Position numbers and translations under genes: made by a program. Below, in pieces: positions 16,797-26,384 of a stretch of 64,000 nucleotides of DNA. How positions within the stretch are numbered: position 1 is the first letter of the stretch; every line of letters begins with the position of its first letter. Under the pieces are notes generated by a model. It worked only from the letters and a program-made list of their open reading frames with translations. It made no database searches and was not told where the DNA came from. Source of the DNA: Aquaspirillum sp. LM1 (GTDB lineage Bacteria > Pseudomonadota > Gammaproteobacteria > Burkholderiales > Aquaspirillaceae); contig NZ_CP019509.1 of assembly GCF_002002905.1 (NCBI RefSeq), positions 1,984,001 to 2,048,000 on the forward strand, given 5' to 3'.

Positions 16797-18032
16797 TTAC
16801 TGCTTTTTCTCTTCGGCTGCCGGTGCTGCCGCCGGGGCTGCAGCGGCAGCTGCGCCACCCACGGTGCCCATGACTTCCCACTTGCCGCCCTTGACCTGGT
16901 AAACGGTAATCGCGCCGTCGAGCACGTCACCCTTGTCATCAAACTTGATCTTGCCCACCACGCCGTCGTACTCGATGCCAGCCAGGGCTGCCAGGTACTT
17001 CTTCGGGTCAGCCGAATCGGCCTTCTTCATCGCTGCTACCACCAGCTTGGTGGCGTCGTAGGCGTACGGGGAGTACAGCTGCACTTCGCCGTACTTGGCC
17101 TTGAACTTTTCGTTGAAGGTGGCAAAGCCCGGCAGTTGTTCCTTCGGCACGCCGGTATTGGAAGCAAACTGGCCTTCAGCCGCGTCAGCGGCCAGCTTGA
17201 TGAATTCCGGGGTCTGGAAGCCGTCGCCACCGATCAGCTTGGCAGTGATGCCCAGCTTCTTGATCTGCTTGGCCATCGGGCCGGCTTGTGCGTCCATGCC
17301 ACCAAAGAAGATCACGTCCGGCTTGGCACCCTTGATCGAGGTCAGGATGGCCATGAAGTCGGTGGCGGTGTTGGTGGTGAATTCGTGCTTGGCGATGGTG
17401 ACGCCCTTGGCCTTGGCGGCTTTTTCCACTTCGTCAGCCAGACCCTGGCCGTAAGCGGTGCGGTCGTCAATGATGGCAATTTTCTTGGCCTTCAGCGTAT
17501 CGGCGATGAAGTCGCCAATGGCCTTGCCCTGTTGCACATCGTTCGGGATCACACGGAAAGCGCTCTTGAAGCCCTGGGTGGTGTAGGCCGGGTTGGTGGC
17601 CGACGGCGAGATTTGCACGATGCCGGCATCGGCGTACACCTTGGAAGCCGGGATGGTGGTGCCGGAGTTCAGGTGGCCAATGACGGCGGCCACCTTGGCG
17701 TCCACCAGGCGCTGGGCAACCTGGGTGGCGATTTTCGGGTCAGCCTGGTCATCTTCGGACACCAGTTCGAACTTGACCTTCTGGCCGCCGAGGGTCACGC
17801 CTTCGGCATTCAGTTCGTCAACCGCCAGCTTCACGCCGGATTCGCTGTCTTTACCCAGGTGGGCGATCGGGCCGGTCAGCGGGGACACTTGACCCAGCTT
17901 GACCACCAGTTCGCTGGCAGCGGCGGGTGCCGCCGGGGCAGCGGCCTGTTCAGCCGGTTTTTGTTCGCCCTTGCCGCAAGCGGCCAGTGCCAGGACGGCG
18001 GTAGCAATAAGGCTCAAACGCGCATACTTCAT
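16797..18032 (-). CDS. Branched-chain amino acid ABC transporter substrate-binding lipoprotein
   Basis: A LivJ/LivK-type periplasmic binding protein of 411 residues. The signal sequence ends in a lipobox (LALAAC, Cys19), followed by an Ala/Pro linker. The binding domain shows the family features: VKLGQVSPLTGP, the conserved LNSGTTIPASKVYADAGIVQISPSATNP, RTAYGQGLAD, and FFGGMDAQAGP. The C-terminus is an unusual Ala/Pro/Glu/Lys tail. AGGGGAA precedes the ATG at 18032. The paralogue at 18221-19450 lies directly upstream with its own terminator. The permease and ATPase genes (livHMGF) are not in the window, so the exact ligand and partners are unknown. Confidence 0.93.
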   Translation of the reverse strand: MKYARLSLIATAVLALAACGKGEQKPAEQAAAPAAPAAASELVVKLGQVSPLTGPIAHLGKDSESGVKLAVDELNAEGVTLGGQKVKFELVSEDDQADPKIATQVAQRLVDAKVAAVIGHLNSGTTIPASKVYADAGIVQISPSATNPAYTTQGFKSAFRVIPNDVQQGKAIGDFIADTLKAKKIAIIDDRTAYGQGLADEVEKAAKAKGVTIAKHEFTTNTATDFMAILTSIKGAKPDVIFFGGMDAQAGPMAKQIKKLGITAKLIGGDGFQTPEFIKLAADAAEGQFASNTGVPKEQLPGFATFNEKFKAKYGEVQLYSPYAYDATKLVVAAMKKADSADPKKYLAALAGIEYDGVVGKIKFDDKGDVLDGAITVYQVKGGKWEVMGTVGGAAAAAAPAAAPAAEEKKQ

Positions 18033-18167
18033 GAAACTTTCCCCTGTGAAATTTTGGAAGGCCGGCTGATTATTCATGATGCGATTTCGCGCTGTCAACG
18101 CCGATTTGACAAGCGTTTGAATCTGTCGAGGATACAGCAGTGGCTTAATATGTTCCATTGCAGTGCA

Positions 18168-18201
18168 CAAAAAAACGCGGCCCCTGTCCGGGTGCCGCGT
18201 T
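18168..18201 (-). terminator. Rho-independent terminator
   Basis: The stem ACGCGGC (18175-18181) with GCCGCGT (18194-18200) is followed by a U-run on the minus strand. It ends the upstream binding-protein gene, so the two paralogues are separate transcription units. Confidence 0.82.
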
Positions 18202-18220
18202 CGGGAGCATCACGCTGGGG

Positions 18221-19450
18221 TCAGTCGGGTTTTTTTCCGCTGTCTTTGCCCGCTGCTGGTGCATCCGCCTGTGCAGAATTTTCACCACCCACCACGCCAA
18301 TCACTTCCCAGCGGCCCTGGCGAACCTGGTAAATCGTCACTGCCGAATGCTGGCGATTGCCCTGGGCATCAAAGCGGATCAGCCCGGTGGCCCCCTGATA
18401 CTGGGTGGCGGCCAGCACCGGCAGATACTTGGCCGGGTCGGCTGAGCCGGCTTTCTGCATGGCGGCGGCCATCACCTTCACTGCGTCGTAGCTGTACGGC
18501 GAATAAATCACCACCTCGGCGTTGTATTTCTTTTTCAGCTTTTCGGCAAAGCTGGCGTAGCCAGGCAGTTGCTCTTTCGGTGCGCCGGCAGCCGAGGCGT
18601 ACTGGCCTTCGGCGGCGTCGGCGGCCAGCTTGATGAAGTTGCCGGTTTGCGTGCCGTCACCGCTGAGCAGCGGGGCCTTCACGCCCAGCTTGTGCATCTG
18701 CTTGACCATTGGTGCCGCCTGGGCGTCCACCCCACCAAAGAAGATCAGATCCGGCTGCGCACCCTTGATGCCGGTGAGGATGGCCATGAAGTCGGTGGCG
18801 CTGGTCGAAGTGAATTCGCGTTTAACAATTTCAACACCCAGCGCCTTGGCGGCCTTGTCAAATTCATCGGCCAGCCCCTGGCCGTAGGCCGAGCGGTCGT
18901 CAATGATGGCGATTTTCTTGGCCTTCAGCGTATTCACGGCAAAATCCGCCAGCGCCTTGCCTTGCTGCACGTCATCGGCAATCAGGCGGAAAGTGGTTTT
19001 AAAGCCCTGCTGGGTAAATGCCGGATTGGTGGCCGATGGGGTGATCTGGCCAATATTGGCGTCGGCGTAGATTTTCGAGGCCGGAATGGTGGTGCCGGAA
19101 TTCAAATGGCCAATCATGCCGGCAATTTTGGCGTCTACCATGCGCTGGGCAATCTGGGTGGCCATTTTCGGGTCGCCCTGGTCGTCTTCCGACACCAGCT
19201 GGAACGTCACCGGCTTGCCGTCCAGCTGGACGCCTTCGCTGTTGAGCTCGTCCACGGCAATTTGCGCGCCGTATTCGGTGTCCTTGCCAATATGGGCAAT
19301 CGGGCCAGTCATCGGTGAGGCATGGCCGAGTTTGATCACCGTGGTGCCAGGCGCAGCCGCAGCAGCAGCCGGCTTGTCGGCAGATTGGCCACAGCCGGCC
19401 AGGGCCAGCAGGGACAGCATCAACACAGGATAACGGTGGGCAATACGCAT
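18221..19450 (-). CDS. Branched-chain amino acid-type substrate-binding lipoprotein (paralogue)
   Basis: The 409-residue protein is a close paralogue of its neighbour at 16797-18032, sharing long runs such as VSEDDQ, LNSGTTIPASK, KKIAIIDDR and LAADAAEGQ. Signal peptide with lipobox LALAGC (Cys20). The linker and C-terminal tail (Gly/Lys/Asp-rich) differ from the paralogue, and scattered substitutions in the binding cleft suggest a different ligand preference. GGAG precedes the ATG at 19450. It has an independent terminator downstream. Confidence 0.92.
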   Translation of the reverse strand: MRIAHRYPVLMLSLLALAGCGQSADKPAAAAAAPGTTVIKLGHASPMTGPIAHIGKDTEYGAQIAVDELNSEGVQLDGKPVTFQLVSEDDQGDPKMATQIAQRMVDAKIAGMIGHLNSGTTIPASKIYADANIGQITPSATNPAFTQQGFKTTFRLIADDVQQGKALADFAVNTLKAKKIAIIDDRSAYGQGLADEFDKAAKALGVEIVKREFTSTSATDFMAILTGIKGAQPDLIFFGGVDAQAAPMVKQMHKLGVKAPLLSGDGTQTGNFIKLAADAAEGQYASAAGAPKEQLPGYASFAEKLKKKYNAEVVIYSPYSYDAVKVMAAAMQKAGSADPAKYLPVLAATQYQGATGLIRFDAQGNRQHSAVTIYQVRQGRWEVIGVVGGENSAQADAPAAGKDSGKKPD

Positions 19451-19489
19451 AACCAGCTCCAGAAACAGTCAGTCAATTAAAACAACTCA

Positions 19490-19502
19490 GTCAATCATTG
19501 AC
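19490..19502 (-). promoter_or_regulatory. Small palindrome upstream of the binding-protein gene
   Basis: GTCAATCATTGAC has two 6-bp arms, and the related sequence AGTCAATTA sits nearby (19470-19478). It is 40 bases upstream of the ATG at 19450, so it may be an operator; no regulator is identified. Confidence 0.25.
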
Positions 19503-19806
19503 ATCATCGCAGAACCAGCGCGCTTGGCAATTTTACTCAGGGAAAATGGCTTTATCCTGACTGTTTATGTCGCAAAGTAGCAAAATCAATCAGGATGATT
19601 GCTGTTGGTGGCCATGGCGATGGCCAGGCAGGGGCTGGGGCGTTGTCGCGGCGTTGAGTTGAGAGAGGGGGACCTTGCGGCAGCCCTGTCCCACCGCTGC
19701 GGCAGGCGCAACCCCCTGGGCAAGCCTGGCTTGTCTGTTTCACGACAACGTTATGTCGTATTTTATATAGCCAGTTCAGCCCACACCGGCAAACCGCCAC
19801 AAAACA

Positions 19807-20010
19807 TCAGGCTTGCGTCTGGCGATTGTCCGCCGACACATGGCCGCAGCACGGACACGTCCGGCTGGTGTTCTGCAGCAGTGCGCCCATCAAGATCATC
19901 TGCCAATACATGCAGACCCAACACTGACCGCCGAAAGAACGCCTACGGCACCGCGCTATCCTTCCCCGGCCTGGAGGCCGAGGCTTGCCGCGCACCGGGT
20001 CAGTTGGCAT
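19807..20010 (-). pseudogene. TnpB (IS200/IS605 OrfB) C-terminal relic with element end
   Basis: The minus strand encodes QNTSRTCPCCGHVSADNRQT, the zinc-finger segment of TnpB, matching the intact tnpB at 48854-50128, but nothing of the RuvC core. Next to it, 19965-20010 carries an end-like sequence (CCTTCCCCGGCCTGGAGGCC, then TTGCCGCGCACCGGGTCAG) like that of the intact element. The rest of 19451-20073 has no gene. Confidence 0.75.
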
Positions 20011-20073
20011 GAGTGGGGATTTAAAGGTTTGCGCATGTATTCAAGTCGGCAAACCAAGCCGATCAAGTCAGCA

Positions 20074-20185
20074 AAGGATACGCTGAAAAAATTGTCATTC
20101 CCGCGAAGGCGGGAATCCAGTGTTTTGATTTTGCTGGGTTTTGCTTTTGGCAAACACGATTTTTCTGAATAAATCAGCGCGTCCC
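20074..20185. repeat. Small inverted-repeat element, family A (copy 1)
   Basis: The left end AAGGATACGCTGAAAAAATT and the reverse complement of the right end (GGGACGCGCTGATTTATTCA) share the motif GGAYRCGCTGA. The centre holds the dRS3-like palindrome ATTCCCGCGAAGGCGGGAAT (20098-20117) and then TTTTGCTTTTGGCAAACACG. The same layout recurs at 56317-56431 and 58676-58792. Confidence 0.75.
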
Positions 20186-20197
20186 AAATGGCTGCCA

Positions 20198-20755
20198 TTA
20201 CAAGCCGCTGGACTCACGCAAATACGGCTGAATTGCCTTCAGCAGTTGCGGCGAATCCGGCTCGACTTCGGACGGAAACGCCCACACCTGCTTGCCGCCC
20301 GGCGCAATCACATATTTATGAAAGTTCCAGCGCGGCGGCTGGCCGGTGGCCGCGGCCAGCTGACGGTAAAACGGCATGGCCTGCGCGCTGCTGACCCGGG
20401 CTTTTTCGATCATCGGGAAATCGACAAAGTAAGTGAGCTTGCAGAACTCGGCCACCTCCTGATTGCTGGCCAGCTCCTGGTTGAAATCATTGCTGGGAAA
20501 GCCGATCACCAGCAAGCCTTGATCGCGCCAGCGCCGCGACAGCGCCTCCAGCGGCTCAAACTGGCGGGTATAGCCGCATTTGCTGGCGGTGTTGACCACC
20601 AGAATCACCTTGTTCTGGTGCGCACACAAATCCAGCGGCTGGCCTTGCAGCGTGGTGAAGCGGTGCTTGAGCAGCGGTGGGCAGTCGGCAGCATGGGCCA
20701 GGCCGGTACTGAAGGCCAGCAGCAGCGCGCTAAGACAAAAAAGGGGACGCAACAT
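20198..20755 (-). CDS. Glutathione peroxidase family protein, periplasmic
   Basis: A 185-residue thiol peroxidase of the glutathione peroxidase family. The peroxidatic site is NTASKCGYTRQF with Cys60 (Cys in place of selenocysteine); FPSNDFNQE and WNFHKYVI complete the catalytic Gln/Trp/Asn set. A cleavable signal peptide (MLRPLFCLSALLLAFSTGLA, then HAAD) suggests export, unlike the cytosolic BtuE. GGAGA precedes the ATG at 20755. It probably reduces peroxides with thioredoxin-like donors, as most Cys-type members do. Confidence 0.93.
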   Translation of the reverse strand: MLRPLFCLSALLLAFSTGLAHAADCPPLLKHRFTTLQGQPLDLCAHQNKVILVVNTASKCGYTRQFEPLEALSRRWRDQGLLVIGFPSNDFNQELASNQEVAEFCKLTYFVDFPMIEKARVSSAQAMPFYRQLAAATGQPPRWNFHKYVIAPGGKQVWAFPSEVEPDSPQLLKAIQPYLRESSGL

Positions 20756-20843
20756 GACAGGTTCTCCAAGCGCATGCGCGAGGCGCGCGCCAAATGATCA
20801 GGCAATCGTTTCAACATAGAAGCGGTTGCTATGGTTGTCAATG

Positions 20844-20860
20844 TTTTGTCATGGACAAAA
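20844..20860. promoter_or_regulatory. Palindrome TTTTGTC-ATG-GACAAAA
   Basis: A perfect 7-bp inverted repeat with a 3-base spacer lies about 90 bases upstream of the glutathione peroxidase gene and may be an operator. In 20756-21207 I see no coding region otherwise. Confidence 0.3.
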
Positions 20861-21207
20861 TAAAACACCACGCCGGCATGCCGACATGGTGTGCGTGGCA
20901 GACGCCTACCCTAACGGTCATTGTACGGTTGCGTGCTACCCCACCCCATCGTGTAGCAGGGGTCCGTCCAGATTGGTCAAGGTGTACTGCACACGGCGTG
21001 TAGGCCAATATTCATGCCTCTGTCGCTAAATTGCCACAGTTTTATCTCCGTATGAATACGGAATTTGCCATCATCATGCTAGCGTTAGGTAGTTTTGCGC
21101 TGGTCAAACCTGATCGTCAGTCCCTAAGCTGGGTTCATCGCCACGCCGCGCCAAGCATCTGCCCAGATGCACGCTGACGGGCTTTTTCTGACAGACAGGA
21201 TTTGATC

Positions 21208-21396
21208 ATGCCCAACCTTGCCACTGCCCGAACCAGTCTTACCCAAATAGCGCGTACTGAACGCGCCGTGCCCAGCATCAAGCCAGCGGCCAGTGAGTCT
21301 GCCCGCCGTGCGCCCTGGCTGGCGCGCTTGCGTCAGTGGCTGCGTGGCGATACACGCCTGGCGGAGCGGCTGAATGCGGTGGATTGGTCGCTGTAA
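21208..21396 (+). CDS. Small basic hypothetical protein
   Basis: Encodes 62 residues, MPNLATARTSLTQIARTE at the start, with an Arg/Trp-rich amphipathic stretch (WLARLRQWLRGDTRLAERL) and end VDWSL. AGGA lies upstream of the ATG at 21208. No domain is recognised. It resembles other short uncharacterised Arg-rich proteins of proteobacteria but could be non-coding. Family-A element DNA begins seven bases after its stop. Confidence 0.4.
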   Translation: MPNLATARTSLTQIARTERAVPSIKPAASESARRAPWLARLRQWLRGDTRLAERLNAVDWSL

Positions 21397-21402
21397 GTCA
21401 TG

Positions 21403-21449
21403 CTAAGGATGCGCTGATTTATCCATAAAATCGTGTTTGCCAAAAGCAA
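21403..21449. repeat. Half of a family A inverted-repeat element
   Basis: CTAAGGATGCGCTGATTTAT then AAATCGTGTTTGCCAAAAGC is the reverse of the right half of the elements at 20074 and 58676. The left half and the central palindrome are missing; the guaB-terminator-like repeat begins where it stops. Confidence 0.65.
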
Positions 21450-21515
21450 AACCCCGCCGCCAATCCTGGCAACGGGGTTCTTGTCTATCCGGGCAACACC
21501 TGCATGCCCACGGGG
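21447..21515. repeat. Second copy of the guaB terminator region (direct repeat)
   Basis: This 69-bp stretch is essentially identical to 22613-22681, directly downstream of guaB: AACCCCGCCGCCAATCCTGG, CAACGGGGTTCTTGTCTATC, and on to GCATGCCCACGGGG. A degraded guaB 3'-end-like sequence (ACGTGGTAGTTCGGCGCTTC) follows at about 21620, after roughly 100 unrelated bases. Confidence 0.85.
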
Positions 21516-21729
21516 GGTAGAGCGACGAACAAAACTCAGCGCAGCGATTCTGGCTAGGCGCACGACCGCAGGCAGTACGAGACGTACGGCAAGGTCGGGA
21601 AACAACGCCAGGAGGGTTGTACGTGGTAGTTCGGCGCTTCCTGACCCAAGCACAGAACCCTGTGCTTAGCATTCACGCATCATCTGCTTATGGTAATGGC
21701 TGTTTCTTTACTCTCAAATGGAATGGATT

Positions 21730-22278
21730 ATGCTAAATATTACTTCCTCGCTGGCCAGCATTGGTCAGATATTGCGTGCCAACAATAGCAAACCTGCCGT
21801 CACGCTGCCCTCCACGCCAGCTTCCACCCGCAACCCAGCCAGTGCCGCCAGCATCTCTGACCAAGGGCAGGCGATGTTGGCGCAAGAGGCAGCCAAGGGC
21901 GCTACATCTTCTGCTGTGCAAGGCGAACTGCCTGTGGAGATGTATCAAATTCCACCATGGTTGGCTTCCGTGCTGCCCATGACGGGAGGTGAGTTGCCAA
22001 AATTGTTCAATGGTTTTGGAGATAGCCATCTTACGTTAAACAAAAGTTTCTTATATGATGGAAAAGATCAAGAACGGGCAGACTACACAAAAATTTTTAA
22101 CATGCACTGGGAAAATGTTTTACAAGAGCACAATATTAATACCACCGAAGATTTTTATCAAAAAATTATTGTGGATAAGAAATTTAGTGAAAATATTCAT
22201 CAACAGCTAAAAGAAGTTATTCAGGGTGACCGTCAAATGATGAGTTTGGCTACCAAATTCAATTGGACAGCAGAGTAG
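21730..22278 (+). CDS. Hypothetical protein of unknown function, low-GC, probably acquired
   Basis: About 182 residues from the ATG at 21730 (MLNITSSLASIGQILR); an ATG 12 bases earlier is possible. The N-terminal third is low-complexity Ser/Ala/Thr/Pro with ISDQGQAMLAQEA, and the C-terminal half is charged and helical (KDQERADYTKIFNMHWENVL; EDFYQKIIVDKKFSENIHQQ). The C-terminal half is clearly AT-rich compared with all neighbours. No signal peptide, membrane segment or known domain is seen. It lies between two copies of the guaB terminator region. I do not recognise the family; a secreted effector or phage-type protein are only guesses. Confidence 0.6.
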   Translation: MLNITSSLASIGQILRANNSKPAVTLPSTPASTRNPASAASISDQGQAMLAQEAAKGATSSAVQGELPVEMYQIPPWLASVLPMTGGELPKLFNGFGDSHLTLNKSFLYDGKDQERADYTKIFNMHWENVLQEHNINTTEDFYQKIIVDKKFSENIHQQLKEVIQGDRQMMSLATKFNWTAE

Positions 22279-22381
22279 CATTAATTTTGGCATTTGAAAA
22301 TTTAGCAACTGAGAAGTATTTAAATTATCTTGACTTGTTTTTATAAATTTTATTTCTAGTTTTTTGGTGTTTCGGTAAAAT

Positions 22382-22545
22382 CTGCGGGTCGCTGTGCATG
22401 AGCTGGCCAGCCAGTGGGCAGGAGAGTCTTTGATTATTGATCATGAGAATTTTCCCCGGCGCTATCGTCACATGCTGGCAGTGCCTTCTGATGACACACC
22501 AGAGCAGGAGCTGGTGCGCAGCATGCAAAGAGCTCGCTTGAACTA
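22382..22545 (+). pseudogene. Gene 3'-end relic, unidentified
   Basis: One frame reads LRVAVHELASQWAGESLIID, then HENFPRRYRHMLAVPSDDTP, then EQELVRSMQRARLN and a stop, with coding-like composition but no start codon or upstream continuation. It looks like the C-terminal end of a truncated gene. Family not recognised. The rest of 22279-22612 is AT-rich with nothing clear. Confidence 0.35.
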
Positions 22546-22612
22546 AGCCAAAGTTTGGCGCGCCATGGCTTTGGCTTTTCCAGTGTTTCTTCCTGGCCAT
22601 CGCTAAATGGAC

Positions 22613-22681
22613 AAAACCCCGCCGCCAATCCTGGCAACGGGGTTCTTGTCTATCCGGGCAACACCTGCATGCCCACGGGGT
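22613..22681 (-). terminator. guaB terminator within the 69-bp direct repeat
   Basis: On the minus strand AACCCCGTTGCC pairs with GGCGGCGGGGTT and is followed by TTTT, immediately after the guaB stop. The whole 69 bp is repeated at 21447-21515. Confidence 0.8.
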
Positions 22682-22684
22682 TGT

Positions 22685-24145
22685 TCAGTCCACGTGGTAG
22701 TTCGGTGCTTCCTTGGTGATCTGCACATCGTGCACATGCGATTCACGCATGCCTGCCGAGGTGATTTCCACAAACTCGGACTGGGTGCGCATGGCGTCGA
22801 TGCTGGCGCAGCCGCAGTAGCCCATCGACGAGCGCAGGCCGCCCATCAGTTGATGGATAACGGCAATCACCGAACCCTTGTACGGCACACGGCCTTCGAT
22901 GCCTTCCGGCACCAGCTTGTCGGCGTTGGCTTCGTTGTCCTGGAAGTAGCGGTCGCTGGAGCCTTGCTGCATGGCACCCAATGAACCCATGCCACGGTAG
23001 CTCTTGAACGAACGGCCCTGATACAGTTCGATTTCGCCCGGCGCTTCTTCGGTGCCGGCCAGCAGGCCGCCCAGCATTACGCAGTTGGCGCCAGCGGCAA
23101 TGGCCTTGGCGATGTCGCCGGAGAAGCGGATGCCGCCGTCGGCGATCATCGGCACGCCAGTGCCCTTCAGCGCTTCAGTGACATTATGTACAGCAGTCAG
23201 CTGCGGCACGCCCACACCGGCGACGATGCGGGTGGTGCAGATCGAGCCGGGGCCGATGCCCACTTTCACGCCGTCAGCGCCGGCGTCCACCAGGGCGCGC
23301 GCGGCGGCGGCGGTGGCGATGTTGCCGCCGATCACGTCCACTTGCGGGTAGTTTTGCTTCACCCAGCGCACACGGTCCAGCACGCCCTGGCTGTGGCCGT
23401 GGGCGGTGTCCACCACGATGACATCCACACCGGCGTCCACCAGACGGGCCACGCGTTCTTCGGTGCCTTCACCCACGCCAACCGCCGCGCCCGCGCGCAG
23501 GCGGCCTTGGTCGTCTTTGTTGGCAAAGGGTTTTTCGCTGGTCTTGACGATGTCTTTGACCGTCATCAGGCCCTTGAGCTCGAAGTCGTCGTTGATGACC
23601 AGCACGCGTTCCAGACGGTGGGCGTGCATCAGTTCGCGGGCTTCTTCCAGCGCCGCGCCTTCCTTGACGGTGACCAGACGCTCGCGCGGGGTCATGATGC
23701 TGCGCACCGGAGCGTCCAGGCGGGATTCAAAGCGCAGGTCGCGGTTGGTGACAATGCCCACCACCTTGCCGTGCTCGATGACCGGCAGGCCGGAGACTTT
23801 TTTCTCGCGCACCAGACGGATGACCTCACCGACGGTCATTTCCGGCTTGATGGTGATGGGGTCTTTGACAATGCCGGATTCGTGACGCTTGACCCGCGCC
23901 ACTTCGTCGGCCTGCTTGGCCGGAGACATGTTTTTATGGATGATGCCAAGTCCGCCTTCCTGGGCCAGCGCAATGGCCAGGCGGCTTTCTGTCACGGTAT
24001 CCATCGCGGCAGACACCAGGGGCAGGTTCAGCCGGATATTGCGGGTCAGCTGAGTGGCCAGGGTGACATCACGCGGCAGAATGGCAGAGTGGGCGGGGAC
24101 GAGCAGAACGTCGTCGAAGGTGTAAGCTTTCTGGACGATGCGCAT
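22685..24145 (-). CDS. guaB: IMP dehydrogenase GuaB
   Basis: Catalyses IMP to XMP with NAD, the committed step of GTP synthesis. The 486 residues contain the N-terminal [11 protein letters not shown], the two CBS domains inserted at about 95-200 ([27 protein letters not shown]), and the catalytic loop [11 protein letters not shown] with Cys near 303, then the flap region with GMGSLGAM and the C-terminal YCGCASI. Length equals the E. coli enzyme. It is transcribed divergently from uvrC. guaA is not adjacent. Confidence 0.98.
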   Translation of the reverse strand: MRIVQKAYTFDDVLLVPAHSAILPRDVTLATQLTRNIRLNLPLVSAAMDTVTESRLAIALAQEGGLGIIHKNMSPAKQADEVARVKRHESGIVKDPITIKPEMTVGEVIRLVREKKVSGLPVIEHGKVVGIVTNRDLRFESRLDAPVRSIMTPRERLVTVKEGAALEEARELMHAHRLERVLVINDDFELKGLMTVKDIVKTSEKPFANKDDQGRLRAGAAVGVGEGTEERVARLVDAGVDVIVVDTAHGHSQGVLDRVRWVKQNYPQVDVIGGNIATAAAARALVDAGADGVKVGIGPGSICTTRIVAGVGVPQLTAVHNVTEALKGTGVPMIADGGIRFSGDIAKAIAAGANCVMLGGLLAGTEEAPGEIELYQGRSFKSYRGMGSLGAMQQGSSDRYFQDNEANADKLVPEGIEGRVPYKGSVIAVIHQLMGGLRSSMGYCGCASIDAMRTQSEFVEITSAGMRESHVHDVQITKEAPNYHVD

Positions 24146-24330
24146 GGGAATTCCTTTGCGGCAAAGGTCTATTATACCGACACTTTATGGGATTGGGCAA
24201 AAAAGCGTAAAACGGCCTGCGGCCAGGGCGATTTGGCCTTGGCCGCAGGCGCATTTTGTGAGCGCGTCTTAGCTGGCCCCGCGCCTCCATGGCACAATGC
24301 GCATCCTGCCTGCCGGATGCCTGCTCTGCC

Positions 24331-26127
24331 ATGTTCGACCCGAAACCTGTTCTGGACAGCCTGCCCGCCCTGCCTGGCGTGTACCGCATGCTCGACGCCG
24401 ACGTCCAGGTGCTGTACGTCGGCAAGGCCATCGACCTGAAAAAACGGGTCAGTTCGTATTTCCAGAAAACCGACCTCAGCCCGCGCATTCAGTTGATGGT
24501 GCGCCAGATTGCCGCGATTGAAACCACCGTGGTGCGCTCCGAGGCCGAGGCGCTGATTCTGGAAAACAACCTGATCAAGGCGCTGGCCCCCAAGTACAAC
24601 ATCCTGTTTCGCGACGACAAGTCCTATCCCTATCTGATGCTGTCCGGCCATGCCTGGCCACAGCTGGCGTATTACCGGGGGGCGCTGGACCGTCATCACC
24701 AGTATTTTGGCCCTTACCCAAATGGCTACGCGGTGCGTGAGTCGATTCAGGTGTTGCAGCGGGTGTTCCGCCTGCGCACCTGCGAGGACAGCGTATTTAC
24801 CAACCGCTCGCGCCCGTGCCTGCTGCATCAGATCAAGCGCTGTTCGGCACCGTGCGTGGGCCTGATTGATGCCGACAGTTATCAGGCCGATGTGCGCCAT
24901 GCGGCGGCGTTTTTGCTGGGCAAGCAATCCGAGCTGATCGACGACCTGTCGGCGCAGATGCAGGCGGCAGCCGAGGCGCTGGCATTCGAGCTGGCGGCCA
25001 CGTTGCGCGACCAGATTCAGGCGCTGGCGCGGGTGCAGGAGCGCCAGTTTGTCAGCAGCAACGCCACCCAGCTGGATTGTGATGTGATTGCCGCCGTGGT
25101 GGCCGAAGGGCTGGCGTGTGTCAATCTGGTGATGATTCGCGGCGGGCGTCATCTGGGCGATAAAAGCCATTTTCCGGACCGCGCCATCGAGATGGACGCC
25201 GGCGATGTGCTGGAGGCGTTTCTGGCCCAGCATTATGTGGGCGCGCCCATGCCGCCGCTGATGCTGGTCAACCAGCCGGTCAGCGAGGCACTGGTGACGG
25301 TGCTGCAGGCGCAGGCCGAACACCGCCTGGCGGTGGTGCATCACACCGTGGGCGAGCGGCGGGTGTGGCTGGAGATGTCGGAAAAAAACGCCCGGCTGGC
25401 CATCGACCAGCGTGTATTGTCCAAAGCCACGCAAAGCCACCGGCTGGCGGCGCTGGCCGAGGCACTGGCGCTGCCGGGGGTGGAGCGGATGGAGTGCTTT
25501 GACATCAGCCATACCCTGGGCGAGGCGACGGTGGCGTCGTGCGTGGTGTACGACCATGGCGGCATGCAGTCCAGCCAGTACCGGCGCTATAACATCAGCG
25601 GCATTACCCCCGGTGATGATTACGCGGCGATGCGCGACGCGCTGACCCGCCGCTACAGCAAGCTGGCCGACGGCGAAGGCCAGTTGCCTGATGCCTTGCT
25701 GATTGATGGCGGCAAGGGCCAGGTGGGCGTGGCGATGGCGGTGCTGGACGAGCTGGGTTTGTCGTCGCTGCCCATCATTGGCGTGGCCAAGGGCGAGGGG
25801 CGCAAGCCGGGGCTGGAAACGCTGATTCTCCCACGCGAACAAAAAACGTTACAATTGCCGAAAGATCATCCGGCGCTGCACCTGATCCAGACCCTGCGCG
25901 ACGAGGCGCACCGCTTTGCCATTACCGGCCACCGTGCCCGACGGGCCAAGGCGCGCACCACCTCGCGGCTGGAGGATATCCCTGGTATCGGGGCCAAGCG
26001 TCGCCAGCGCCTGCTGACCCGCTTTGGCGGGCTGAAGGGGGTGATGGCGGCCAGTGTGGATGAACTGGCCCAGGTAGAGGGCATCAGCCATACCCTGGCC
26101 GAGGCTCTGCACCGGGCTCTGCATTAA
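24331..26127 (+). CDS. uvrC: Excinuclease ABC subunit C (UvrC)
   Basis: UvrC makes both incisions in nucleotide excision repair. The 598 residues have the N-terminal GIY-YIG nuclease (GVYRML and LYVGKA near 15-37; conserved Glu in [13 protein letters not shown]), the Cys-containing LRTCED and CSAPCVG region, the UVR motif (about 190-225), the RNase H-like C-terminal nuclease ([20 protein letters not shown]) and tandem HhH motifs ([22 protein letters not shown]). I chose the ATG at 24331 (MFDPKPVL); an upstream in-frame start adds non-conserved residues. pgsA follows 257 bases downstream, as in many proteobacteria. Confidence 0.97.
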   Translation: MFDPKPVLDSLPALPGVYRMLDADVQVLYVGKAIDLKKRVSSYFQKTDLSPRIQLMVRQIAAIETTVVRSEAEALILENNLIKALAPKYNILFRDDKSYPYLMLSGHAWPQLAYYRGALDRHHQYFGPYPNGYAVRESIQVLQRVFRLRTCEDSVFTNRSRPCLLHQIKRCSAPCVGLIDADSYQADVRHAAAFLLGKQSELIDDLSAQMQAAAEALAFELAATLRDQIQALARVQERQFVSSNATQLDCDVIAAVVAEGLACVNLVMIRGGRHLGDKSHFPDRAIEMDAGDVLEAFLAQHYVGAPMPPLMLVNQPVSEALVTVLQAQAEHRLAVVHHTVGERRVWLEMSEKNARLAIDQRVLSKATQSHRLAALAEALALPGVERMECFDISHTLGEATVASCVVYDHGGMQSSQYRRYNISGITPGDDYAAMRDALTRRYSKLADGEGQLPDALLIDGGKGQVGVAMAVLDELGLSSLPIIGVAKGEGRKPGLETLILPREQKTLQLPKDHPALHLIQTLRDEAHRFAITGHRARRAKARTTSRLEDIPGIGAKRRQRLLTRFGGLKGVMAASVDELAQVEGISHTLAEALHRALH

Positions 26128-26384
26128 GTGTCAGTGCCGCGCACAACCCCCACCTGGTGTGGTGGCGCGGCCTTGCCGTACGGCTGTGTCTTGCCTGCGG
26201 CAGCACGCCTGACCAGGAACGCTACGCTGGGTGTTTGTTGGCAACGCGCAAAACGGGCCGGGGCAGTCCACCAGCACCATGTCTGTATCAATTCATCCCG
26301 CAGGGCCCTGGCCCTGCCCGACCAACCGATTGCCGATCCGCAGCGCCTTCTGCCCTGCCGGCAGAAACGTGCCAGCCAAGACCC

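Noticed and set aside
24172-25842. Long antisense open frame over uvrC
   Set aside because: Codon-shadow of the GC-rich uvrC gene; no domain, and uvrC is certain.
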